Assembly: GCA_964463375.1 (NCBI GenBank)
Contig: CAYXBQ010000024.1
Location: forward strand, 1 to 38,838
Source: UMGS1696 sp964463375
Lineage (GTDB): Bacteria; Bacillota; Clostridia; Oscillospirales; CAG-272
Reading direction: 5' to 3'
Length of the DNA: 38,838 nucleotides
Positions 24,669-31,917 of the stretch are shown piece after piece. The first letter of the stretch is position 1. The number at the start of each line of letters is the position of its first letter. The position numbers were made by a program, and so were the translations under genes. The notes under the pieces are model-generated. The model ran no database searches. It saw only the letters and a program-made list of their open reading frames with translations, and was not told the DNA's origin.

Positions 24669-25976
24669 ATGTATAATATCGATAACAAAACCACCACCGA
24701 GGGACTGCTGTCGTTCCTGACCGCCTCTCCCTCCCCCTTCCATGCCGTAGAGCAGATCGCAGCCCGCCTCCGTGACGCTGGCTTCACTCGGCTCAGCGAA
24801 AATGAAGCATGGACACTGACACCGGGCAGCGGCTACTACGTCACCCGTAACGGCTCCTCCATCATCGCTTTTGCCATCCCCAGCGAACCGGCACCGGCAC
24901 TGATGCTGACCGCCAGCCACACCGACTCCCCCACCTATAAGCTGAAGAACAAGGCAGAATCCGATGCCTTTGGGAAGTATACTCGCCTGTCCACCGAATG
25001 CTACGGCGGTATGCTCCACTATCCCTGGTTCGACAGACCGCTGTCCGTGGCTGGTCGGCTGGTGCTGTCCCACGATGGCCGGATCGAGACCAAGACCGTC
25101 TATATCGACAAGGACATCCTCATGATTCCCAGCGTGGCACCCCACATGAAAAACAGCAACAGTAACTTTACCCCCAATGCGGCAGTGGATATGGTCCCCC
25201 TGTTTGGCGGCAAGGATGCGAAGCTGTTGCCCCTGCTGGCAGAAGCGGCCGGTGTGGCAGAGGAGACCATCGTGGACTTTGATCTGTACCTGACTGCCCG
25301 GGCACCCGGTGTGATCTGGGGTGCCAACGACGAATTCTATTCCAGCCCCCGGATCGACAACCTGCAGTGCGCCTACGGTACCCTCATGGGCTTCCTGACC
25401 GCCGGGATCCGGGACAAGGGTGCCATTGGGGTATACAGCGTCTTTGACAACGAGGAGACCGGCTCGGCGACCAAGCAGGGTGCAGGCTCTCTCTTCCTCC
25501 GGGACACCTTAGAGCGGCTGTGCGAGGCTCTGGGCTACGACCTGCGACAGGTGCTGGCATCCTCCATGTTCGTTTCCGCAGACAATGGACACGCTCGGCA
25601 TCCCAACCACCCCGAGCTGTCCGACGGCGACCACTGCCCCCACATGAACGAAGGCGTGGTGATCAAGGCCAATGCGGCACAGAAGTACACCACGGACGGT
25701 CTGTCTGCTGCCCTGTTCCGGGAGATCTGCCGTCGTGCGGAGGTGCCGGTGCAGGTGTTCTACAACCGTAGCGATATGGGCGGCGGCTCCACGCTGGGTT
25801 CCATCGCCAACACCACCGTAGCGGCCTACACCGTGGACATCGGTATGGCACAGCTGGCGATGCATTCGGTGTATGAGACCGGCGGCGTGGCGGATACCGG
25901 CTACATGATCCGTGCCATCGAGCAGTTCTACCGCACCACACTGACCACCGAAGGAGATGGTGTGCTGTGTCTGTGA
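24669..25976 (+). CDS. M18-family aminopeptidase
   Basis: The 435-residue metalloprotease removes acidic or neutral N-terminal residues from peptides in the cytoplasm. Zinc-site motifs are in order: ASHTDSPTYKLK, SSPRIDNLQCAYG, VFDNEETGSATKQGA, SADNGHARHPN and a late NRSDMGGGSTLG with IGMAQLAMHSVYE. Length and motif order are normal for the M18 family. GAGG six bases upstream supports ATG 24669. The frame is open further upstream but overlaps the SGNH gene there. Confidence 0.94.
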   Translation: MYNIDNKTTTEGLLSFLTASPSPFHAVEQIAARLRDAGFTRLSENEAWTLTPGSGYYVTRNGSSIIAFAIPSEPAPALMLTASHTDSPTYKLKNKAESDAFGKYTRLSTECYGGMLHYPWFDRPLSVAGRLVLSHDGRIETKTVYIDKDILMIPSVAPHMKNSNSNFTPNAAVDMVPLFGGKDAKLLPLLAEAAGVAEETIVDFDLYLTARAPGVIWGANDEFYSSPRIDNLQCAYGTLMGFLTAGIRDKGAIGVYSVFDNEETGSATKQGAGSLFLRDTLERLCEALGYDLRQVLASSMFVSADNGHARHPNHPELSDGDHCPHMNEGVVIKANAAQKYTTDGLSAALFREICRRAEVPVQVFYNRSDMGGGSTLGSIANTTVAAYTVDIGMAQLAMHSVYETGGVADTGYMIRAIEQFYRTTLTTEGDGVLCL

Positions 25977-26578
25977 AGCGTATAGCGGCACTGCTTCTGA
26001 CGATGTTCTGTGTTCTGGGACTGACCGGGTGCATGGAGGATGATTTTGTTTCCGCTGTGGTCATTGGTACGGAAGCAGGAGACGACGGTGTGCTGGACAC
26101 CATCGAGGAGAACCTGTACGATCTGTGGTACGACTACGTGGCAGACGACAGGACCAAGGAAGCCATCGACGAAGCCTATGCTGCCTATGAAGAGGAAGCC
26201 GAGGCTCCCCAGACTGCACCACAGACCGTTGCCTATGGGGAATACTACTACGACCTGGACGATGTGGTGCTGTATCTGGACACCTACAACGAGCTGCCGG
26301 AGAACTACATCACCAAGGCTGAGGCAAGAGCATTGGGCTGGGAAGGCGGCTCTGTGGAGGTATGGCAGGACGGTGCTGCCATTGGTGGAGACAGCTTTGG
26401 CAACCGGGAGGGCCTATTGCCGGCGGGCAACTGGATCGAATGCGACATCGACACAGACGGTGCCTCCTCCCGTGGGGCGTGCCGGCTGGTATTCGATGTG
26501 GAAGCGGATCTGTATTATTACACCGACGACCACTACGAATCCTTTGTGGAGATCGATGTAGCGGATATCGCCGCCTAA
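25967..26578 (+). CDS. Barnase-family ribonuclease, predicted lipoprotein
   Basis: The 203-residue protein has a signal peptide with lipobox LTGC (Cys22), an acidic spacer, and from about residue 95 a guanyl-specific RNase domain closely following Bacillus barnase. Shared segments are TYNELPENYITKAEA, IGGDSFGNREGLLP and TDDHYESF. All catalytic positions are kept by alignment: Lys117, Glu158, Arg169, Arg173 and His189 match barnase Lys27, Glu73, Arg83, Arg87 and His102. It should cut RNA at the cell surface, for nutrient use or as a toxin. The start is GTG 25967, with AAGGAG ten bases upstream, overlapping the M18 gene. No barstar is seen. Confidence 0.85.
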   Translation: MSVKRIAALLLTMFCVLGLTGCMEDDFVSAVVIGTEAGDDGVLDTIEENLYDLWYDYVADDRTKEAIDEAYAAYEEEAEAPQTAPQTVAYGEYYYDLDDVVLYLDTYNELPENYITKAEARALGWEGGSVEVWQDGAAIGGDSFGNREGLLPAGNWIECDIDTDGASSRGACRLVFDVEADLYYYTDDHYESFVEIDVADIAA

Positions 26579-26583
26579 GCATA

Positions 26584-26671
26584 AGGAAACGCTGATAAGG
26601 TGTAATTTTCGCCCAAAAGACCATTGATCTTAGCCTTTTTGTCGAAAATTTTCTGTTGATCAGCGTTTCCT
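26584..26671. repeat. 88-base imperfect palindrome with 13-base terminal inverted repeats (MITE-like)
   Basis: AGGAAACGCTGAT at 26584-26596 is the exact reverse complement of 26659-26671. Inside, AATTTTCG pairs with CGAAAATT, and CAAAAG with CTTTTTG, so the whole segment can fold. It has no ORF. The ends look like those of a small non-autonomous mobile element, though a structured RNA or complex terminator is also possible. It lies six bases past the barnase-like gene's stop. Confidence 0.65.
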
Positions 26672-26675
26672 AAAA

Positions 26676-26723
26676 AAAAACGGTTTCCGGAAGGATATGC
26701 TCCTTTCCAGGGAAACCGTTTTT
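26676..26723. terminator. Bidirectional terminator between the RNase gene and the amino-acid transporter
   Basis: AAAAACGGTTTCC and GGAAACCGTTTTT form a 13-base perfect stem around an interior that folds further (GGAAGGA/TCCTTTCC). Both strands end in T runs. Confidence 0.88.
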
Positions 26724-26735
26724 CTTTGCGATATA

Positions 26736-27557
26736 TTACAGCACCTTGGACAAAAATTCCTTGAGTCTGGGGTTTTTGGGGTTGCCGAAGAACTCTGCGG
26801 GCGGCGCTTCCTCTAAGATGCGGCCTTCGTCGATGAAGATGACCCGGTTGGCCACCTCTCTGGCAAAGCCCATTTCGTGGGTGACGATGACCATGGTCAT
26901 GCCTTCCTCCGCCAGTGCCTTCATCAGATCCAGTACCTCACCGACCATTTCCGGGTCCAGCGCCGAGGTGGGTTCGTCAAACAGGATCACTTCCGGGTTC
27001 ATGGCCAGGGCACGAACGATGGCGATCCGCTGCTTCTGCCCGCCGGACAGGGTAGACGGATACACATCCGCTTTGTCCTCCAGCCCGATGCGGCGCAGGA
27101 GAGACAGGGCGTGTTCCTTTGCCTCTGCCTTGATATCTGCCTTAGCACGGGTAGGCTGCATTTCCACTTTGTCCTTGCGGAACGTGTTCTTCACCCGATT
27201 CCACCGATTCTGCCGCAGGATCTTTCGCCGGTCAGACAGGGCGCAGTGGACGGGGGAGAGCATGATGTTGTCCAAAATGGTCATGTTGTTGAACAGGTTG
27301 AACTGCTGGAACACCATGCCCATTTTCCGGCGATGGACGTTGATGTCCACACGCATATCGGCGATATCCACACCATCGAAAATGATGCTGCCGCCGGTGG
27401 GGTCTTCCATGCAGTTCAGGCACCGCAGGAACGTGGATTTGCCGCAGCCGGAGGGACCCAGCACACACACGATGTCCCCTTTGTTGATCTTGATATCGAT
27501 GCCACGGAGCACGGCATTGTCTCCGAAGCTTTTTTGCAGGTTAATTACGTCTATCAC
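26736..27557 (-). CDS. Polar amino-acid ABC transporter, ATP-binding protein
   Basis: The 273-residue ATPase belongs to the GlnQ/HisP type. Walker A is GPSGCGKST (34-42), the Q-loop MVFQQFNLF (81-89), the signature LSGGQ (170-174), Walker B ILFDEP (191-196) and the switch VTHEMGFA. Between the Q-loop and signature it carries about 33 extra, strongly basic residues (roughly 107-140, including RKILRQNRWNRVKNTFRKDK), making it longer than the usual 240. It overlaps the permease gene by 17 bases and is the last gene of the operon. Confidence 0.94.
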   Translation of the reverse strand: MIDVINLQKSFGDNAVLRGIDIKINKGDIVCVLGPSGCGKSTFLRCLNCMEDPTGGSIIFDGVDIADMRVDINVHRRKMGMVFQQFNLFNNMTILDNIMLSPVHCALSDRRKILRQNRWNRVKNTFRKDKVEMQPTRAKADIKAEAKEHALSLLRRIGLEDKADVYPSTLSGGQKQRIAIVRALAMNPEVILFDEPTSALDPEMVGEVLDLMKALAEEGMTMVIVTHEMGFAREVANRVIFIDEGRILEEAPPAEFFGNPKNPRLKEFLSKVL

Positions 27558-28251
27558 TCTTGGCCAGTCTCCTTTCCATGAGTTTGATGCCCAGGGAGAT
27601 CACCAGCACCAGCAGGATATAGATGATCGCCATGACCAGGTACGGCACCATGAATTCGTAGCTGTTGGTACCGATATAGTTGAATGCCACATACAGGTCT
27701 GCCGCACCGACGAAGCTGACCACGGAGGTCTCCTTGATCAGAGAGATGAACTCGTTCCCCATGGTGGGCAGGATGTTTTTTACAGCCTGGGGGATCACGA
27801 TGCGGAGCATGGTCATGCCAAAGGACAGACCCACGGCGCGCCCGGCCTCCATTTGCCCATGGTCCACGGACTGGATACCGCCACGCATGATCTCGGATAT
27901 GTACGCCCCGGAGTTCAGGGAGAACACCAATATGGACACGTTTACGCCGGAGATCCGCACGCCCATCAGGGGCAGCAGCACATAGTAGAACAGCAGTAGC
28001 TGCACGGTCATAGGTGTCCCACGGAAGAAGCCCACGTACACGGAGCAGATGCCGTTGAGCACCTTGGGCAGGGTCTTGTACTTGGGGATGACCCGCACCG
28101 TGGCGATGAGGGTACCGATGATGGCACCGAAGATCAGACCCAGCACGGCGATCAGCAGCGTGTTTTGCAGCCCCTCCAGAACCTTCACATATCCGTTCTG
28201 ATCTATGAAGATCTCTATAAATTTCAGTATCTTTTTCTCAAAACTTCCCAT
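27541..28251 (-). CDS. Polar amino-acid ABC transporter, permease
   Basis: The 236-residue HisM/GlnP-type permease has about five membrane segments (first: NTLLIAVLGLIFGAIIGTLI), a FFRGTPMTVQLLLFYY motif and the EAA loop EAGRAVGLSFGMTMLRIVIPQA that contacts the ATPase. AAGGA precedes ATG 28251. It probably works as a homodimer with the ATPase and binding protein beside it. Confidence 0.95.
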   Translation of the reverse strand: MGSFEKKILKFIEIFIDQNGYVKVLEGLQNTLLIAVLGLIFGAIIGTLIATVRVIPKYKTLPKVLNGICSVYVGFFRGTPMTVQLLLFYYVLLPLMGVRISGVNVSILVFSLNSGAYISEIMRGGIQSVDHGQMEAGRAVGLSFGMTMLRIVIPQAVKNILPTMGNEFISLIKETSVVSFVGAADLYVAFNYIGTNSYEFMVPYLVMAIIYILLVLVISLGIKLMERRLAKSDRRN

Positions 28252-28300
28252 TGATCTTTCCTTGTTTCAAATTTACACAATTTACCTACGCAAGAAGAAT

Positions 28301-28328
28301 CTCCCCCACAGGTGTTGCCGTGAGGGAG
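28301..28328 (-). terminator. Hairpin between the binding-protein and permease genes
   Basis: On the minus strand CTCCCTCAC and GTGGGGGAG form a stem followed by a T-rich stretch (ATTCTTCTTG). Such hairpins often leave the first gene of transporter operons expressed above the rest by partial termination or 3'-end protection. Confidence 0.55.
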
Positions 28329-28354
28329 GTGAAAATGTGTCAGATCCGGATCCG

Positions 28355-29200
28355 TCAGTTCATTTCGTTGATGGATTCTACGATGGCAGCGGCAGGAGCA
28401 GCGTCGGTGATGACGAACTGGATGTTGCCGTTGACCATATCCTGTACAGCCTGGGAAGCAGCCTTATAGCCGGTGCAGGTGCAGGGCAGACCAGCAAAGC
28501 CCCAGTCTTCACTGCCTTCGATGTAGAACTGTGCGGTGTTGCCGTTCTGTACGCCGATCACGGTGGAGGCATCCTTTGCGTTCAGGATGGCTTCAACGTC
28601 AGCAGCGGTGGTGCAGGCGTCGAATTCGGTGTTGGATGCGGGAACGATCAGCTTCTGGGATGCGCTGTAGTAGGAGTTGGAGAAGGTCACGTATTCGGTA
28701 CGTTCTTCGTTCACGGTCAGACCGGCCATGGCGATGTCGCACTTCTGCTGCCCAACAGACAGGCAAACAGCGTCAAAGTCCATGTTGGAGATGACCAGTT
28801 CCTTGTTCAGGTATTCAGCCAACGCAGCAGCGATCTCCATGTCGATGCCCAGGTACTTGTCGCCTTCCATGTATTCGAAGGGCTCAAAGGATGCGTTGGT
28901 GGCTACGATCAGCTGGTCCTTGGATGCGTCTTCCGCTGCGGAAGATACGGCAACAGGGGTGCCGTCGCCAAAGTAGTTGTTGCAGATCTCGTCGAACTTA
29001 CCGTTGGACTGGATCTCAGCGAGGAATGCGTTGACCTGTTCCAGCAGCTCCGGCTGGGTCTTGTCTACGCCGAATGCATATTCTTCTTCGGTCAGTGCGA
29101 TGTCGATGACCTTGGCTACCGGCTCACCGGAACCGCCGCAGGATGCCAGCGTCATGGCCGCCATAATTACGACCAATACGAGAGAAAGGATCTTTTTCAT
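28355..29200 (-). CDS. Polar amino-acid ABC transporter, substrate-binding lipoprotein
   Basis: The 281-residue lipoprotein has lipobox TLASC (Cys21) and a family 3 binding-protein body: VATNASFEPFEYMEGDKYLGIDMEI split by a typical G-[FY]-D-like strand, then DIAMAGLTVNEERTEYVTFS. One oddity is that the ORF reads ...VIDIALTEEEYAFGVDKTQPELLEQVNAFL before this core, so the order of lobes looks permuted or duplicated. The frame is open to 29383, but GGAGG and the signal peptide fix ATG 29200. The amino acid bound cannot be told. Confidence 0.93.
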   Translation of the reverse strand: MKKILSLVLVVIMAAMTLASCGGSGEPVAKVIDIALTEEEYAFGVDKTQPELLEQVNAFLAEIQSNGKFDEICNNYFGDGTPVAVSSAAEDASKDQLIVATNASFEPFEYMEGDKYLGIDMEIAAALAEYLNKELVISNMDFDAVCLSVGQQKCDIAMAGLTVNEERTEYVTFSNSYYSASQKLIVPASNTEFDACTTAADVEAILNAKDASTVIGVQNGNTAQFYIEGSEDWGFAGLPCTCTGYKAASQAVQDMVNGNIQFVITDAAPAAAIVESINEMN

Positions 29201-29255
29201 GATGATGATACCTCCAGATTTGATGTCCTTCATTTTGCTTTGTGTTTGCTCCGCT

Positions 29256-29293
29256 GCATAGGGAATGCATAAAAAACAGCATTCCCTGTATGC
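29256..29293 (-). promoter_or_regulatory. Leader hairpin upstream of the amino-acid binding-protein gene
   Basis: In the transcript leader, GGGAATGC and GCATTCCC pair perfectly, extended by GCATAC/ATGC-type outer pairs, with a loop of about ten bases. No T run follows. It may regulate or stabilise the mRNA. Confidence 0.5.
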
Positions 29294-29311
29294 TCGGATG
29301 TCTTTGAAAGT

Positions 29312-29340
29312 ATTATACCACGATACCAGAGAAAAAGCAA
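29312..29340 (-). promoter_or_regulatory. Promoter of the amino-acid transporter operon (minus strand)
   Basis: On the minus strand TTGCTT and a perfect TATAAT are separated by 17 bases, the -10 preceded by TGG. The leader to the start codon is about 105 bases. Confidence 0.75.
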
Positions 29341-29688
29341 TGGTTTTTCGGGATTTCTTTTCGGTGAAAAAGTGGAAAAACATACACTATTATAGGCCAT
29401 GATTTGGATTTTATTTCATACCCATCGTTTTCATCCCGGTTTTTACCCGAAATGACCGTATACGCTCTATACATTTGCCGTGCATACTGGATATTATGTA
29501 GATGAAAATACAAGTGGACACGAGCATATTTTGTCCTTTGTGTGGAACAAAAACGAAAAAAGATGCATTGTATTTGTATAAATATCCGGTACGTGACACG
29601 GAAAAGCAGCGTGATATACAATGCGTATAGAAAAAAAAACGCAAAATAAGGCGGATTCCACAAAATTGCAGAAATTTGCAAAGGGGGA
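29341..29688. other. AT-rich spacer between divergent transporter and aro promoters
   Basis: No gene is supported here. One long-range inverted repeat is present: GCATTGTAT at 29565-29573 and ATACAATGC at 29616-29624. A TTGCAGAAATTTGCAA element lies at about 29666-29680, just before the aro promoter, and could be a regulator site. Confidence 0.5.
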
Positions 29689-29717
29689 TTGACAAATGGC
29701 TGCACGAGGTTTATAAT
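29689..29717 (+). promoter_or_regulatory. Consensus promoter of the aromatic amino-acid operon
   Basis: TTGACA and TATAAT are perfect with a 17-base spacer. Transcription should begin near 29724, giving a leader of about 260 bases before aroF. Confidence 0.88.
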
Positions 29718-29755
29718 ACATACAACACCGAGAGACGAAGGAGAAAAAAGTCACC

Positions 29756-29818
29756 ATGCGTAACACCGCTTTTGTAGCTGCATACTTTTATTACTTTTAC
29801 TTTTATTTTACCGAATGA
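29756..29818 (+). CDS. Phe/Tyr-rich leader peptide of the aro operon (attenuation peptide)
   Basis: A 20-codon ORF starts at ATG 29756, 12 bases after AAGGAG (29738-29743), and ends with TGA. It encodes MRNTAFVAAYFYYFYFYFTE: five Tyr and five Phe, nine aromatic residues in a row (10-18), no Trp. Such a run is the hallmark of peptides whose translation speed senses charged tRNA, as PheL does in enterobacteria. Its codons at 29794-29802 (CTTTTACTT) pair perfectly with AAGTAAAAG at 29818-29826, just after the stop. A stalled ribosome would block that hairpin. Shortage of Tyr-tRNA or Phe-tRNA should therefore raise expression of the aro genes downstream. Confidence 0.85.
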   Translation: MRNTAFVAAYFYYFYFYFTE

Positions 29819-29912
29819 AGTAAAAGTGCTTTTTGCTGCAAAACAGGCGGAACCACATGGAAACAAGCTTTCCTCTGGACATATACCACCCCCACAACAG
29901 TGATTGAAGCAC
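29794..29912 (+). promoter_or_regulatory. Attenuator: competing RNA hairpins in the aro leader
   Basis: Segment 1 (29794-29802, within the aromatic codons) pairs with segment 2 (29818-29826). The end of segment 2, GTGCTT (29826-29831), can instead pair with AAGCAC (29907-29912), which lies inside the terminator hairpin, with further CTG/CAG pairing nearby. This gives the classical 1:2 versus 2:3 choice. The pairings are seen; which forms in the cell is inference. Confidence 0.65.
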
Positions 29913-29941
29913 CATAAGCGCTTCCGCTGTGTGGGGGTTTT
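29889..29941 (+). terminator. Leader terminator upstream of aroF
   Basis: CCCCCACA(A)CAG pairs with CTGTGTGGGGG, with an inner GAAGC/GCTTC stem, followed by TTTT and further Ts. It lies before the aroF start, where only an attenuator makes sense of a terminator. Confidence 0.88.
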
Positions 29942-29986
29942 CCAATTTTCCAACCAAAAATAATTGCACATAAGGAGATATACATC

Positions 29987-31009
29987 ATGATCGCAGTACT
30001 GAAACCGGGCACATCCGCCGAACAAATCGAACACCTGACCGAATGGCTCCAGACCCAGGGCGTGGGCGTACACATTTGCGAGGGACAATACCAAACCATC
30101 GTAGGCCTGCTGGGCGACACCAGCTGCATCGACGAAGAGCTGCTGTCCGGGCTGGACATGGTGGAATCCGTCAAGCGCATCAGCGAGCCCTTCAAGAGTG
30201 CCAACCGGAAGTTCCATCCCGATGACTCCGTTATCGAGATCCCCGCACCGGACGGATCCGTAGTCAAGGTAGGCGGCGGGAACTTTGTTGCCATCGCCGG
30301 CCCCTGCTCCGTAGAAAACGAAGACCAGATCTTAGAAGTGGCACGTGCCGTAAAGGCCTCCGGTGCCAACCTGCTCCGTGGCGGTGCCTTCAAGCCCAGA
30401 ACCTCTCCCTACGATTTCCAGGGTCTGAAGGCGGACGGGATCGCCCTGCTGCTGGAGGCCAAAAAGGAGACCGGCCTGCCCATCGTCACCGAGATCATGA
30501 GCGCCGACCACCTGCCCCTGTTCGAGGACGTAGACGTGATCCAGGTGGGTGCCAGAAATATGCAGAACTTCGAGCTGCTCAAGGCACTGGGCAAGACCAA
30601 CAAGCCCATTCTGCTGAAGCGTGGGCTTGCCAACACCATGAAGGAATTCCTCATGAGCGCCGAATACATCATGGCGGGCGGCAACGAAAACATCATCCTG
30701 TGCGAAAGAGGCGTGCGTACCTTCGAGACCTACACCCGGAACACCCTGGATCTGGCGGCAGTGCCCATGCTCCATGAGCTGACCCACCTGCCCATCATCG
30801 TGGATCCCAGCCACGCCACCGGTATCTCCCGTCTGGTGAAGCCCATGGCCTGTGCCGCAGCCGCTTGTGGTGCCGACGGGATCATGATCGAGGTACACAA
30901 CAACCCCTCAAAGGCACTCTGCGACGGCCCCCAGTCCCTGACCCCGGCACAGTTCGACGACGTGATGCAGGTCATGATGCGGGTCAAGGATGCCGTTTGT
31001 GCAAAATAA
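29987..31009 (+). CDS. aroF: 3-deoxy-7-phosphoheptulonate synthase (DAHP synthase), type I beta with N-terminal regulatory domain
   Basis: The enzyme condenses PEP and erythrose-4-phosphate, the entry step to aromatic amino acids. Residues about 1-70 are the ferredoxin/ACT-like regulatory domain known from Thermotoga-type enzymes, where Tyr or Phe binds. The barrel has AGPCSVEN, GGAFKPRTSPYDFQG, LLKRG and VDPSHATG with the metal-binding His. AAGGAG precedes ATG 29987. Control is thus likely at two levels: leader attenuation and allosteric feedback. Confidence 0.95.
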   Translation: MIAVLKPGTSAEQIEHLTEWLQTQGVGVHICEGQYQTIVGLLGDTSCIDEELLSGLDMVESVKRISEPFKSANRKFHPDDSVIEIPAPDGSVVKVGGGNFVAIAGPCSVENEDQILEVARAVKASGANLLRGGAFKPRTSPYDFQGLKADGIALLLEAKKETGLPIVTEIMSADHLPLFEDVDVIQVGARNMQNFELLKALGKTNKPILLKRGLANTMKEFLMSAEYIMAGGNENIILCERGVRTFETYTRNTLDLAAVPMLHELTHLPIIVDPSHATGISRLVKPMACAAAACGADGIMIEVHNNPSKALCDGPQSLTPAQFDDVMQVMMRVKDAVCAK

Positions 31010-31048
31010 GAAATAAGAGATACGAGAGCAGAAAACAGGAGAGAGACC

Positions 31049-31891
31049 ATGAAAGTAGGAATTGTTGGATTGGGGCTGATCGGCGGCTCTATGGCGAAGG
31101 CATACAAGGCGGCAGGACATACGGTGCTGGGACTGGACAAGAGTCCGATCCCACAGGGGTATGCGGAGATGAACGGGATCATCGATGGCAAGCTCACGGC
31201 AGACAACGCCGGGGAATGCGACCTGATCCTGGTGGCACTGTATCCCCAGGCCGCTATGAAATATATGGAAGAGATCGCCCCGCACCTGTCGGCAAACACC
31301 GTGCTGATGGATCTGTGCGGGATCAAAAAGGAAGTCTGCGATGCCGGCTTTGCGCTGGCAGAAAAGTACGGCTTCGTGTACGCCGGTGGTCACCCCATGG
31401 CGGGCAATCGATTCTCCGGGATCAAAAATGCCACTGCCGACCTGTTCAAGGCCTCTCCCATGGTGCTGGTGCCCGGCAAGACCGACGATATGGCGCTGAT
31501 GACCCGGCTCAAGGAGCTGCTGGCTCCTGCCGGTTTTAGCCACCTGTCCGTCACCACCGCCGAAGACCATGACCGGCGCATCGCCTACACCTCCCAGCTG
31601 GCGCACGTGGTCTCCAATGCCTACATCAAAAGCCCCACAGCCGAGCAGCACAAGGGCTTCTCCGCAGGCAGCTACCGTGATATGACCCGTGTGGCACCTC
31701 TGAACGAGATCATGTGGGCAGACCTGTTTCTGTGCAACCGGGACAATCTGCTGGGCGAGATCGATACCCTGATCGAAAACCTGAATGCATACCGGGAGGC
31801 CATCGCTGCCGAGGATATCACCGGCCTGACGGAGCTGCTGAAAGCCGGTCGGGAACGCTGGGAAGAGATCGATGGTGTAGACGAAAAATAA
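31049..31891 (+). CDS. tyrA: Prephenate dehydrogenase
   Basis: TyrA oxidatively decarboxylates prephenate (or arogenate) towards tyrosine. The N-terminal Rossmann motif is VGIVGLGLIGGSMAKAYK; the family's GGHPMAGNRFSG with catalytic His and the later HDRRIAYTSQLAHVVSNAY are present. At 280 residues there is no C-terminal ACT domain, so feedback must occur elsewhere. An AGGAG lies upstream of ATG 31049. Confidence 0.93.
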   Translation: MKVGIVGLGLIGGSMAKAYKAAGHTVLGLDKSPIPQGYAEMNGIIDGKLTADNAGECDLILVALYPQAAMKYMEEIAPHLSANTVLMDLCGIKKEVCDAGFALAEKYGFVYAGGHPMAGNRFSGIKNATADLFKASPMVLVPGKTDDMALMTRLKELLAPAGFSHLSVTTAEDHDRRIAYTSQLAHVVSNAYIKSPTAEQHKGFSAGSYRDMTRVAPLNEIMWADLFLCNRDNLLGEIDTLIENLNAYREAIAAEDITGLTELLKAGRERWEEIDGVDEK

Positions 31892-31917
31892 AACGAAACA
31901 AAAGCAGGAGAGCGGAT

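Noticed and set aside
29718..29986. T-box riboswitch for the aro operon
   Set aside because: I see no conserved T-box sequence or specifier-loop arrangement; the leader ORF with Phe/Tyr codons explains the structure better.
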